A DNA stretch of 64,000 nucleotides from Gammaproteobacteria bacterium. Its GTDB lineage: Bacteria; Pseudomonadota; Gammaproteobacteria; Pseudomonadales; Pseudohongiellaceae. Of the stretch, positions 43,631-52,156 are shown in pieces. The notes under the pieces were generated by a model that saw only the letters and a program-made list of their open reading frames with translations, was not told where the DNA came from and made no database searches. How positions within the stretch are numbered: the first letter of the stretch is position 1; every line of letters begins with the position of its first letter. Both the position numbers and the translations under genes were made by a program. The stretch is taken from positions 354,995 to 418,994 of the forward strand of contig JAQWMX010000005.1 in assembly GCA_029246545.1 (NCBI GenBank), read 5' to 3'.

Positions 43631-45466
43631 ATGTGTGGAATAGTTGGCGCTATTGGGCAAAGAAAAGTTACAGATATTCTGATTGAAGGCTTAAAGCGGC
43701 TTGAATATCGCGGTTATGATTCTGCAGGCATGGCGGTTCTTGATAAGGAAAAAGGACGAATCAACTGTATAAAAAAGCTTGGCAAAGTAGCCGCCCTTGA
43801 AGAAGCTGTTGCGCACAGTTCAGCTAAAGGGATGCTTGGAATTGCACACACTCGCTGGGCAACACACGGCAAGCCTTCTGAGGCTAATGCACACCCACAT
43901 TGCTCTTCAGATGGTTTAGCTCTTGTTCATAATGGCATCATTGAAAATTATCTTTCACTAAAAGAAGGCCTTATAAAAAGCGGCTATGAATTTATTACTG
44001 AAACGGATACTGAAGTAATAGTCCATTTAATTCATGCTGAACTGAATAAAAGTGACGTTGGTGTTACGCAAGCAGTAAAAAATGTAGTTAGCGTATTGGA
44101 AGGCGCATATGGACTGGCAATTATTAGTAAAGACGATCCAGACAAAATAGTTGTCGCGCGCAGTGGCAGCCCATTGGTTATTGGAGTTGGGATAGGAGAA
44201 AATTTTATTGCTTCAGATCCTTCAGCCTTAGGCCAGGTAACTGACAGGTTTATATATCTTGAAGAAGGTGATATTGCAGAAGTTACTAATAAAAAAATAA
44301 CAATTTGGAATGAAGGTGTCGAGTTGAAGCGCAACATCGTTCGCTTACGCGATGAAATGGAAGACACTGTCAAAGGTGACTACCGTCACTTTATGCTAAA
44401 AGAAATATTTGAACAGAAAAGCGCAATAACAAATACTTTAGCGGGTAAGTTAAGTAAAACACACGTGCTAGAGCAAGCATTTGGACTTGAGGCTCAGGCT
44501 ATTTTTGAAAAAACTAAAAGTGTCCAAATAGTGGCATGTGGTACTAGTTATCATGCGGGAATGATAGCCAAGTTTTGGTTTGAAAATATTGCTCGGATGC
44601 CATGCTCGGTGGATATTGCCAGTGAGTATCGCTATAGAAATATATTGGTACCTGAGAATTGTCTTTTCGTGACTGTTTCCCAGTCCGGAGAAACTGCAGA
44701 TACTTTGGCGGCGTTAAAGTACGCCAAGGAGTCTGGTTATGAGGGCACATTAGCCATATGCAATGTGCCTAGTAGTTCTTTAGTCAGAGAATCAAACCTT
44801 TCAATCATGACCGTCGCGGGAAAAGAGATTGGCGTTGCTTCCACTAAAGCATTTACAACGCAGTTAAGTATTTTATCTTTATTGGCGATTAGCTTGGCGC
44901 GTCATAGAGGGCTAGCTGAGCAAGAAGAAGCTCTTTTAGTTGAAGATCTACAACATTTGCCAGGAATTATTGAAGAAACTCTAAAACTTGATGGATTAAT
45001 AGCTAAGATATCTCACGACTTTGCTGAAAAAAATCATGCTCTTTTTTTAGGTAGAGGAGTGCAATATCCTGTAGCAAAGGAGGGGGCGCTTAAGCTAAAA
45101 GAAATTTCTTATATTCATGCCGAAGCGTATCCAGCGGGAGAACTCAAGCATGGACCGTTAGCATTAGTCGATAATGAAATGCCAGTGATAGCTATCGCGC
45201 CAAATGATGAGCTGTTGGAAAAATTAAAATCTAATTTACAAGAGGTTATTGCTAGAGGTGGTCGACTCTATGTGTTTGCGGATGCAGATGCTGGTTTTTC
45301 AAATGACCCAGCAACGACCGTGATTAATATCCCGCACTGCAGTGATTTTTTAAGCCCCATTATATATACCATTCCTTTGCAGCTTCTTTCATATCATGTG
45401 GCAGTTATAAAAGGAACCGATGTTGATCAGCCAAGAAATTTGGCGAAATCTGTAACAGTTGAATAA
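43631..45466 (+). CDS. glmS: Glutamine-fructose-6-phosphate aminotransferase (isomerizing)
   Basis: Makes glucosamine-6-phosphate from fructose-6-phosphate and glutamine. The 611-residue protein begins MCGIVGAIGQR, with Cys2 as the glutaminase nucleophile, then RRLEYRGYDSAGMAV-like RLEYRGYDSAG, HTRWATHGKPSEANAHPH, and NGIIENY. The C-terminal half holds two SIS sugar-isomerase domains with ACGTSYHAG, SQSGETADTLAAL, and the closing DQPRNLAKSVTVE. It forms a two-gene unit with glmU. Confidence 0.98.
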   Translation: MCGIVGAIGQRKVTDILIEGLKRLEYRGYDSAGMAVLDKEKGRINCIKKLGKVAALEEAVAHSSAKGMLGIAHTRWATHGKPSEANAHPHCSSDGLALVHNGIIENYLSLKEGLIKSGYEFITETDTEVIVHLIHAELNKSDVGVTQAVKNVVSVLEGAYGLAIISKDDPDKIVVARSGSPLVIGVGIGENFIASDPSALGQVTDRFIYLEEGDIAEVTNKKITIWNEGVELKRNIVRLRDEMEDTVKGDYRHFMLKEIFEQKSAITNTLAGKLSKTHVLEQAFGLEAQAIFEKTKSVQIVACGTSYHAGMIAKFWFENIARMPCSVDIASEYRYRNILVPENCLFVTVSQSGETADTLAALKYAKESGYEGTLAICNVPSSSLVRESNLSIMTVAGKEIGVASTKAFTTQLSILSLLAISLARHRGLAEQEEALLVEDLQHLPGIIEETLKLDGLIAKISHDFAEKNHALFLGRGVQYPVAKEGALKLKEISYIHAEAYPAGELKHGPLALVDNEMPVIAIAPNDELLEKLKSNLQEVIARGGRLYVFADADAGFSNDPATTVINIPHCSDFLSPIIYTIPLQLLSYHVAVIKGTDVDQPRNLAKSVTVE

Positions 45467-45628
45467 GGAAAGGTTTCTCGATTGATCAAGACCAATCTAA
45501 AAAGAATCTTTTCCAACTTGCCTTCATAACAATATATAAATCTTATACATAATAAAAATACCAACCACTGAACTATTAAAGTAATTCTCAGTCTATATTT
45601 AATACGTAACTTACTTATAAAAATACAT

Positions 45629-45883
45629 ATGAAACAAAACTATGGATATCTAATTATTCTGGTGACTGCTCTTGTAGGATGTGGCGGAGGTGGCGCAGCC
45701 AATACGACATCACCGCCACCGGCGTTGCCAGTTTTGTCTTTGTCATCCTCACAGGACCAGGTTCAGGTTAACACGGAATTGGTTCTGACTTGGTCATCCT
45801 CGAATGCTACCTCTTGCTCCGCATTGGGGGACTGGAGCGGTGATAAGGCGCTCTCTGGCAGTGAATCGGTTACGGTTGTATAG
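45629..45883 (+). CDS. Short lipoprotein with partial Ig-like repeat, probably truncated
   Basis: An 84-residue product with a lipoprotein signal peptide (lipobox LVGC, then a GGGG run) followed by a proline-rich linker and one incomplete repeat: LSLSSSQDQVQVNTELVLTW, then SSSNATSCSALGDWSGDKALSGSESV. This repeat is the common extracellular Ig-like unit with the TWSSSNATSC and WSG signatures, usually found in large secreted proteins. Here the protein ends at a TAG right after one unit and only 8 bases ahead of the next gene. It looks like the stub of a larger secreted protein whose 3' part was lost. Base composition is higher in GC than its neighbours, consistent with later acquisition. Confidence 0.55.
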   Translation: MKQNYGYLIILVTALVGCGGGGAANTTSPPPALPVLSLSSSQDQVQVNTELVLTWSSSNATSCSALGDWSGDKALSGSESVTVV

Positions 45884-45891
45884 CTGTTGCT

Positions 45892-46800
45892 ATGAAAGCG
45901 CCGGCAAAAATTAGCATCATCATTGCTGTCGTGTTTTTACTTTTAGCAGCGGCGTTATCTCTTGTCGCAAGAAATCAAGCATTAAGCCTGGTTTATCATC
46001 CTTTGCACGAGCGCAATCTTCTGAGCAAAACGCCAGCCGATTTCTCTTTGCAATATCGTGATGTAAGCGTTCAATCCACCGACGGCAATACTATTCATGG
46101 CTGGTATATCCCCTCAGAAAACGGAGCCGGGATAATTCTCCAGCATGGCTTTAAATCAGATAGAGAAGAGCTTTTAGAAGAAGCCGCAATCTTGGCAAAT
46201 AAAGGCTATGGTGTTTTAGTGTCATCCATCAGGGCGCATGATGTTAACGAAGGTGAGTTAATAGCGTTTGGTCTAAAGGAAATGCCAGATCTTGATGCGT
46301 GGGTGAATTTTTTACAAGAACAGGAAGGAATTGCAAGTATCGGTATGCTTGGGAATTCCTTAGGAGGCTCCCTGATAATACAATATGCTGCTGCAAATGA
46401 AGATATCAAAGCAGTTGTTGCTCATAGTGCGTTCTCATCAATGCGAGACACCATAAACACCAGCGTAATATATTTCACAGACCTTCCAGCATTTCCTTTT
46501 GCATCCTTAATTGGGTTTTGGGCAGAGCAGGAAATTGAAGGAGATATTGATGATATTGATGCTACTAAGTGGATAGGCAATATTAGCCCCAGGCCGATTT
46601 TAATCTTACACAGCATTTCAGATATTGCGATATCTTCAGACAGCGGGGAATTACTATTTGCCGCTGCGGCTCAACCAAAAGAGCTTTGGCAAGTAGAAGG
46701 CGTTGATCATGCCGCTTTTGACACTCAGTTGCCGGAAGAATTTGAGAATAGGGTGTTAAGTTTTTTTGACCGGTCTTTACTTGGCGGGGAAGAAAGGTGA
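45892..46800 (+). CDS. Alpha/beta hydrolase
   Basis: Serine-hydrolase-fold protein of 302 residues with an N-terminal membrane anchor (about 6-24). Seen: the oxyanion-type IILQHGFKSDREELLEEA, the nucleophile elbow MLGNSLGGSL (G-N-S-L-G), the acid near ILILHSISDIAIS, and a terminal His in VEGVDHAAFD. It resembles the YqkD/BEM46-like group of membrane-anchored hydrolases. Substrate unknown. It follows the lipoprotein stub by 8 bases and ends one base from the convergent regulator gene. Confidence 0.85.
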   Translation: MKAPAKISIIIAVVFLLLAAALSLVARNQALSLVYHPLHERNLLSKTPADFSLQYRDVSVQSTDGNTIHGWYIPSENGAGIILQHGFKSDREELLEEAAILANKGYGVLVSSIRAHDVNEGELIAFGLKEMPDLDAWVNFLQEQEGIASIGMLGNSLGGSLIIQYAAANEDIKAVVAHSAFSSMRDTINTSVIYFTDLPAFPFASLIGFWAEQEIEGDIDDIDATKWIGNISPRPILILHSISDIAISSDSGELLFAAAAQPKELWQVEGVDHAAFDTQLPEEFENRVLSFFDRSLLGGEER

Positions 46801-46801
46801 A

Positions 46802-47668
46802 CTATTTGTTTTTATGAGTTTTGCTGGTGCGTAAAGAACGCAAACTAACGCTTAAGCGTTTTAAATGCTCTTTAAGTTCGGCGCTACGATGCTGAGCAAC
46901 ACCCATAGCAAGCACATCAATTACAACTAAGTGAGCAATACGCGAAGAAACGGGAGTGAACTCTAGATGGTTCTCTTCCATATTAATATGAATAGGGAAA
47001 TCACATAGGTCCGATAAAGCAGTATTCTCAGGAGCAAGACCAATCACAGTAGCGCCAGCTTTCCTCGCCAGATTTACACTTTGAATTAGCGCTTTTGAGC
47101 GGCCAGATTGCGAGATAGCAACAATTACATCTGTGGGCTTTAAAGAAATTGCTGACATGTGCTGAATATGCGGGTCAGTATAAGCTGCAGCTGAAACTTG
47201 TAGCCGGAAGAACTTATGTTGAGCATCAATAGCCACAGAGCCTGATGCCCCGAAGCCATAAAACTCCACTCTCTCAGCAGAACTTAAGGCATTAATGGCG
47301 TTTTCTAGCTCGCTGGCATCAATTTCATCTCTTACATTAATAAGAGAGCCAATGGTGCTATCAAAAACTTTTTTATTTACATCCGCAATTGAATCATCGG
47401 GGCTTACTTGAAACTGACTAAAACTCCCGCTACTGCCAATATGTTGAGCAAGTTCTAGTTTAAACGCCTGAAAACCATCAAATTCTATAGCGCGACAAAA
47501 ACGAATAACGGTAGGCTCACTTACTTCAGCCCCATTGGCGAGGTCAATGATGCGCATATTTATTATCTTGGCGGGGTCGGCAAGAATAAACTCAGCAACC
47601 TTACGTTCGGATTTACGGAGCTTATCAAGACTCTGGGTGATTTTTCTGATGAGGTTGCTTTTATCCAC
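46802..47668 (-). CDS. RpiR/MurR family transcriptional regulator (HexR-like)
   Basis: A 288-residue regulator with an N-terminal HTH_6 domain (about 1-80; EVSEPTVIRFCRAIEFDGFQAFK is the family's recognition region) and a C-terminal SIS phosphosugar-binding domain (about 120-260) with YGFGASGSVAIDAQHKFFRL and VIAISQSGRSKALIQS. This matches HexR, which binds KDPG and controls central carbon metabolism in proteobacteria; target genes are not seen next to it. Start GTG at 47668. No clear HexR-type palindrome is visible just upstream. Confidence 0.85.
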   Translation of the reverse strand: MDKSNLIRKITQSLDKLRKSERKVAEFILADPAKIINMRIIDLANGAEVSEPTVIRFCRAIEFDGFQAFKLELAQHIGSSGSFSQFQVSPDDSIADVNKKVFDSTIGSLINVRDEIDASELENAINALSSAERVEFYGFGASGSVAIDAQHKFFRLQVSAAAYTDPHIQHMSAISLKPTDVIVAISQSGRSKALIQSVNLARKAGATVIGLAPENTALSDLCDFPIHINMEENHLEFTPVSSRIAHLVVIDVLAMGVAQHRSAELKEHLKRLSVSLRSLRTSKTHKNK

Positions 47669-47821
47669 TGATGTTTACTAGTTTTCCAAATAATTTGAGA
47701 AGTAAATAAAAATTTTGAAAGGCAACTAGGAACTTCGAACGTCTATATATAAGATGATTAGTTTTTTGCGGCCGAACAAGAACTATAGCTCTTACTATTT
47801 CTTTTGAAAGAATAAGGCCTG

Positions 47822-47847
47822 TAAAAAAATAAATGCCCGAAAGGGCA
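47822..47847 (-). terminator. Rho-independent terminator of the cold-shock gene
   Basis: On the minus strand TGCCC-TTTC-GGGCA (47834-47847) forms a perfect five-base GC-rich stem with a four-base loop, followed by TTTATTTTTTT. It begins 18 bases after the cold-shock gene stop. This is the cleanest terminator in the window. Confidence 0.88.
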
Positions 47848-47865
47848 AGTCAAACCTAAAGCGTT

Positions 47866-48084
47866 TTAGTCAGCGCTAGCTGGCTGTACGTTTTCAGCTT
47901 GGGGGCCCTTTTCACCCTGAGTCACAGTCATTGTGACTTTTTGTCCTTCATATAAGGTACGACGACCTTCACCTGTTATGGCGCTATAGTGTACGAAGAC
48001 ATCTTTACCGTCAGCTTGCTCAATAAAACCAAAACCTTTTTCATCATTGAACCACTTAACGGTACCTTCCACTTGATCTGACAT
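47866..48084 (-). CDS. Cold-shock domain protein (CspA family)
   Basis: Single-stranded nucleic acid-binding OB-fold protein of 72 residues. It has both RNA-binding motifs, KGFGFIEQ (RNP1) and VFVHYSAI (RNP2), plus the start [14 protein letters not shown] and GPQAENV near the end. Length is that of CspA-type proteins. It is monocistronic, with a strong terminator behind it and a 291-base upstream region that likely carries its long leader. It could be a general RNA chaperone rather than a cold-induced one. Confidence 0.95.
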   Translation of the reverse strand: MSDQVEGTVKWFNDEKGFGFIEQADGKDVFVHYSAITGEGRRTLYEGQKVTMTVTQGEKGPQAENVQPASAD

Positions 48085-48375
48085 ATTTCTGTATTACTCT
48101 CTTAGCATTACCAATTTCTTGGTATATATTTTATGTTAAATCTTAATAAATAAGTTTAACTGTTATTATAAATAATGAGCTTGAGGAGGCTTTCACAAGC
48201 ATGCTTCAAGTCAGTATTTTCACGGCATTAGCTGGGGGTTTTATAGCCAGCTGATACAACTGCCATCGATAGTAGCAAGTTTTAATTGAAATGCAAACGA
48301 GTTGCCAATACTAATCTGCATTTTATTTGGCCTATAGGTCAAAGATTGCCTGAGTCTTTGTTAGAATAAGCGGCA
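48085..48375. other. Divergent spacer between csp gene and uvrD
   Basis: This 291-base gap serves the cold-shock gene leftward and uvrD rightward. Near the middle is an inverted repeat AGCTGG (48230-48235) and CCAGCT (48247-48252) with an 11-base loop. I see no LexA-type CTGT-N8-ACAG box for uvrD and no RNA gene. Confidence 0.4.
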
Positions 48376-50610
48376 ATGGATATCTCCCACATTTTAAATC
48401 CCCTTAATGATAGACAGCGTCAAGCGGTGGCAGCCGAAGCGTCTAATTTATTAGTTTTGGCCGGTGCAGGAAGCGGTAAAACTCGAGTTCTTGTGCATCG
48501 CATTGCCTGGTTGATTGCGACTGAAGGCCTTTCTCCGCATGGAATTTTAGCAGTAACCTTTACCAATAAAGCAGCTAACGAAATGCGAATACGCATTGAA
48601 GAGTTATTGCAAAGGCCAATTGGCGGAATGTGGGTAGGAACATTTCACGGCTTGGCCCATAGGCTTTTAAGAGCGCATTGGAAAGAAGCTGGCTTACAAG
48701 AAAAATTTCAAATATTAGATGCAGATGATCAATACCGCTTAATTAAGCGAGTACATAAAACGCTCGAGATTGATGAAAGTAAATGGCCAGCAAAACAATG
48801 CCAATGGTTCATCAACGAACAAAAAGATGAAGGCTTGCGAGCGGCTAGCATTGAGACATACGAAGATGAATATACTGCGAATATGGCAATGGTTTATGCA
48901 GCTTATGAGCAGGCTTGTGACCGAGGAGGGATGGTTGATTTTGGAGAATTATTGCTGCGTTCACATGAGTTATGGCTAAAATCTCCAACTTTATTAGCGC
49001 ATTATCAAAAGCGCTTTCAACAAATACTGGTCGATGAATTTCAAGATACCAACGCTATTCAATATGCCTGGCTAAGAGTATTAGCTGGAGGCAAATCACA
49101 GGTTACCGCTGTTGGAGATGATGATCAGTCTATTTATGGTTGGCGTGGCGCCAGAATTGAAAATATCCAACATTTTACTCAGGACTTTACCGGAGTAGAA
49201 ACAGTTCGTTTGGAGCAAAATTATCGCTCCAGCGCCAATATTCTTAAAGCCGCTAACACACTTATAGCGAATAATAAGGACCGATTGGGCAAAGAGCTTT
49301 GGACCGAAGACTTGGAAGGGGAACCTATTTCGCTTTACTCAGGATTTAACGAGCAAGACGAAGCCCGTTTTGTTTGTGGACAAATAGAAAAATGGATTAA
49401 TAGCGGCAATAAGGCAAGTGAAGCGGCAATTCTTTATCGTTCTAATGCGCAATCACGAGAACTTGAAGAAGCATTATTAAGGGTCAATATGCCTTATCGA
49501 ATTTATGGTGGCTTTCGATTCTACGAACGCTTGGAAATTCGAAATGCTATGGCTTATATGCGATTAGTCGCGAATCGCAATGATGATGCAGGGACGGAGC
49601 GAGTTATTAATACACCTGTTAGAGGCATAGGAAATAAAACATTGGAATTCCTGCGCTCACTAGCAAGAACTGAAAATTTATCTCTTTGGCAATCCGCGCT
49701 TAAAGCAATCACTGAGGGCTTGCTACCATCTAGGGCGACTCTTAGCATAACGGGCTTCCTAAATTTAATTAATGAGCTTGAAGATTTTGCAGATGGAAAA
49801 GATTTACATGAGCTGTGTGACCAAACTATTAAACTCAGCGGCCTAATACAACACCATGAAAAAGAAGGTGGCGAAAAAGCCATTATTAGAAAGGAGAATC
49901 TGACGGAACTGGTTAATGCAGCAAAATCTTTCACGCTTGATGAAATTGGCGATGAAGAGGAAGGCTCTATTATGACTGTATTAGGCGCTTTTATAGATAA
50001 AGTTGCCTTAGATGCTGGCGATACACAAGCCGGAGTAGGAGAAGATGCAGTGCAATTGATGACACTGCACTCGGCCAAAGGGTTAGAGTTTCCAACAGTC
50101 TTCATTGCCGGCCTCGAAGAGGGATTATTCCCTCACAAGATGTCAATGGACTCAGAGTCTGGCTTGGAAGAAGAGAGAAGGCTTTGTTATGTCGGAATTA
50201 CACGCGCAGAACAAAAATTAACGCTCAGCTATGCTGAGTCCCGAAGGTTGTATGGTGAAGAAAATTTAACTAGGCCTTCTCGATTTCTAGCAGAATTGCC
50301 ACAAGAGTTGCTTGAAGAAGTAAGGCTGCAAGGCAGTATAACACGTAGTACTTACTTCAATGATTACGCCAAAAACAAGGATAATTCTATCGGCCATGAT
50401 ACTATTCTGGCTTCTGAAAAAACGGGATCATCAGGTGATAGCTCAGCTGACTCGATAAACTTAGGACAACGTGTAAAGCATCCTAAGTTTGGCGAGGGTA
50501 TAGTGTTGAATTATGAAGGCAAGGGTAAAAATGCCCGAGTGCAGATCAACTTTGATGAAGTTGGCGGTAAATGGCTGGTAATGTCTTATGCGAGACTTGA
50601 AGCTATTTGA
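48376..50610 (+). CDS. uvrD: DNA helicase II (UvrD)
   Basis: Superfamily 1 3'-5' helicase in mismatch and nucleotide excision repair. The 744-residue protein has all SF1 motifs: Q-motif LNDRQRQAVAA, motif I VLAGAGSGKTRVL near residue 30, Ia FTNKAANEMRIRIE, motif II VDEFQDTNAIQY, III VGDDDQSIYGWRGA, IV LEQNYRSS, V MTLHSAKGLEFPTVF and VI RRLCYVGITRAEQKL. The C-terminal tail ends in a region GQRVKHPKFGEGIV, typical of UvrD/PcrA. It is divergent from the cold-shock gene. Confidence 0.97.
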   Translation: MDISHILNPLNDRQRQAVAAEASNLLVLAGAGSGKTRVLVHRIAWLIATEGLSPHGILAVTFTNKAANEMRIRIEELLQRPIGGMWVGTFHGLAHRLLRAHWKEAGLQEKFQILDADDQYRLIKRVHKTLEIDESKWPAKQCQWFINEQKDEGLRAASIETYEDEYTANMAMVYAAYEQACDRGGMVDFGELLLRSHELWLKSPTLLAHYQKRFQQILVDEFQDTNAIQYAWLRVLAGGKSQVTAVGDDDQSIYGWRGARIENIQHFTQDFTGVETVRLEQNYRSSANILKAANTLIANNKDRLGKELWTEDLEGEPISLYSGFNEQDEARFVCGQIEKWINSGNKASEAAILYRSNAQSRELEEALLRVNMPYRIYGGFRFYERLEIRNAMAYMRLVANRNDDAGTERVINTPVRGIGNKTLEFLRSLARTENLSLWQSALKAITEGLLPSRATLSITGFLNLINELEDFADGKDLHELCDQTIKLSGLIQHHEKEGGEKAIIRKENLTELVNAAKSFTLDEIGDEEEGSIMTVLGAFIDKVALDAGDTQAGVGEDAVQLMTLHSAKGLEFPTVFIAGLEEGLFPHKMSMDSESGLEEERRLCYVGITRAEQKLTLSYAESRRLYGEENLTRPSRFLAELPQELLEEVRLQGSITRSTYFNDYAKNKDNSIGHDTILASEKTGSSGDSSADSINLGQRVKHPKFGEGIVLNYEGKGKNARVQINFDEVGGKWLVMSYARLEAI

Positions 50611-50646
50611 ATTAGCTTTTAGCAAAAGAACAGAAAAAATTCTTAA

Positions 50647-51780
50647 ATGGAGCAATTAAAAATAATGAAACTTAAAGCGACTATTCTAAGAACAGCCTTA
50701 GTTTTTTGTAGTGTAATGTTAGCTGCTTGTGGCGGTGAATCTGAACCGACCGGCGTTGCAGGGGTATCTACGCAATCTCAACAGACCTACGAATGGAAAC
50801 TAGTTACTACTTGGCCGAAAAATTTCCCAGGGCTTGGTGAGACTCCGGAACGATTTGCCGAACTGGTTGAAGAAATGTCAAATGGGCGAATGAGCATTAG
50901 AGTCTATGGAGCAGGGGAAATTGTTCCGGCGCTTGAAGTTTTTGATGCGGTAAGTGCTGGCACTGCTGAAATGGGTCATAGCGCAGCATATTATTGGCGA
51001 GGAAAAGCCCCCGAGGCTCAGTTTTTTGGTGCTGTTCCTTTTGGGTTAAATGCAGAAGAAATGGAAAGCTGGATTAGTTTTGGCGGGGGCCAAGAGTTGT
51101 GGGAAGAAGTTTATGCTCCGTTTAATTTAGTTCCTATGCTCGGTGGAAATACTGGAGTGCAAATGGGAGGCTGGTTTAATAAAGAGATCAATAGCCTAGA
51201 AGATTTTCAAGGTTTAACTATGCGCATTCCAGGATTAGGCGGTGAAGTTGTCGAGCGCATAGGTGGGGTTCCAGTAAACCTAGCAGCTGGAGATATCTAT
51301 ACCTCTTTACAGACTGGAGTAATTGACGCCACCGAGTTTGTCGGACCCCAGAATGATCTTGCTTTAGGGTTCTATGATGTTGCTGACTATTATTATTTTC
51401 CTGGCTGGCATGAGGCAGGGTCGCTACAGGAATTTATGTTGAATAAAGAAATCTTTGAAGCGCTTCCAGTGGATTTACAAACCATCATCCGCACAGCGGC
51501 TACCGCAGTTAGCTCGACGATGGCCGATCAATTTAGGGTTCAAAATAGCTACGCATTTGCCACATTAGTTGAAGAGCATGGTGTAGATGTGCGCCAATTT
51601 CCAGATGATTTAACGGCCGAATTGTATAATGTTTCTCAGGAAGTCATTAATGAGTTAGGGCAGAGCAGCGAAATTGCACAGCGTATATTGGCATCCTATC
51701 GAGCATTTGAAGCGCAAATTAAGGATTATCAAGATATCTCAGAAGAAGCTTATATCAGGGTTAGGGCGCAGCAACGGTAA
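50647..51780 (+). CDS. TRAP transporter substrate-binding protein (DctP/TakP type)
   Basis: Periplasmic solute receptor for a TRAP transporter, 377 residues. The signal is of lipoprotein type (LAAC at about residue 30, then GGES). The mature part matches the TakP/keto-acid branch: YEWKLVTTWPKNFPGLGETP, VYGAGEIVPALEVFDAVSAG, EMGHSAAYYWRGKAPEAQFF, NTGVQMGGWFNKEI, the ligand-binding arginine region LTMRIPGLGGEVV, and GVIDATEFVGPQND. This group binds 2-oxo acids or lactate in characterised members; the actual ligand here is inferred. The permease genes lie convergent to it at 52157-54090, so receptor and permease are on opposite strands. The ATG seven codons in (50665) is an alternative start. 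Confidence 0.9.
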   Translation: MEQLKIMKLKATILRTALVFCSVMLAACGGESEPTGVAGVSTQSQQTYEWKLVTTWPKNFPGLGETPERFAELVEEMSNGRMSIRVYGAGEIVPALEVFDAVSAGTAEMGHSAAYYWRGKAPEAQFFGAVPFGLNAEEMESWISFGGGQELWEEVYAPFNLVPMLGGNTGVQMGGWFNKEINSLEDFQGLTMRIPGLGGEVVERIGGVPVNLAAGDIYTSLQTGVIDATEFVGPQNDLALGFYDVADYYYFPGWHEAGSLQEFMLNKEIFEALPVDLQTIIRTAATAVSSTMADQFRVQNSYAFATLVEEHGVDVRQFPDDLTAELYNVSQEVINELGQSSEIAQRILASYRAFEAQIKDYQDISEEAYIRVRAQQR

Positions 51781-51869
51781 AAATTTGAATTGATTATTAA
51801 AAAGAACTAAAGCTTGGTATTCGCTAGTTCATTTAGTACTAGTTCGTATTAAGAGCGGATATTTTTTGT

Positions 51870-52130
51870 TTAAGTCTTTGGAATTGCCCGAGTACGCCCA
51901 TTGCTATCAAACGCGACAAAAGTAAAAACCCCTTCAGAAACTTTTCTCCATTCTTCACCTTTTACAACGTGGCTTACCCAAGCTTCAGTTGATACGCGAA
52001 TTGAAGACCAACCGCCATGAATTTCACCGTCTTGATTAGTATCAGCAGGTAAAGCAATAGTTTGGGTGGCAAGCTCGCCTTCGGGATGGGGGTTTGGATC
52101 TAGGTCTAGATTTTCATTATCGTTGTTCAT
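51870..52130 (-). pseudogene. YciA-type acyl-CoA thioesterase with internal deletion
   Basis: The 86-residue frame has two ends of a YciA-like hotdog thioesterase but lacks the middle. The N-terminal part, GELATQTIALPADTNQDGEI, is followed by HGGW, the start of the normal FGGW-L/I-MSQMD region. It then jumps to SSIRVSTEAWV and GVFTFVAFDSNGRTRAIP, the C-terminal strands. By comparison with the family roughly 50 residues are missing, including the central helix and the catalytic aspartate of MSQMD. The deletion is in frame, so a short product could still be made, but not an active enzyme. It sits 26 bases upstream of dctM and is read in the same direction. Confidence 0.82.
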
Positions 52131-52156
52131 TTTGTGGGTCCGGCCTTAGATTATAG

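Noticed and set aside
51781..51869. Inverted repeat GAACTA...TAGTTC as a terminator between dctP and the yciA remnant
   Set aside because: The stem is interrupted and no T run follows it directly, so it is too weak to call.
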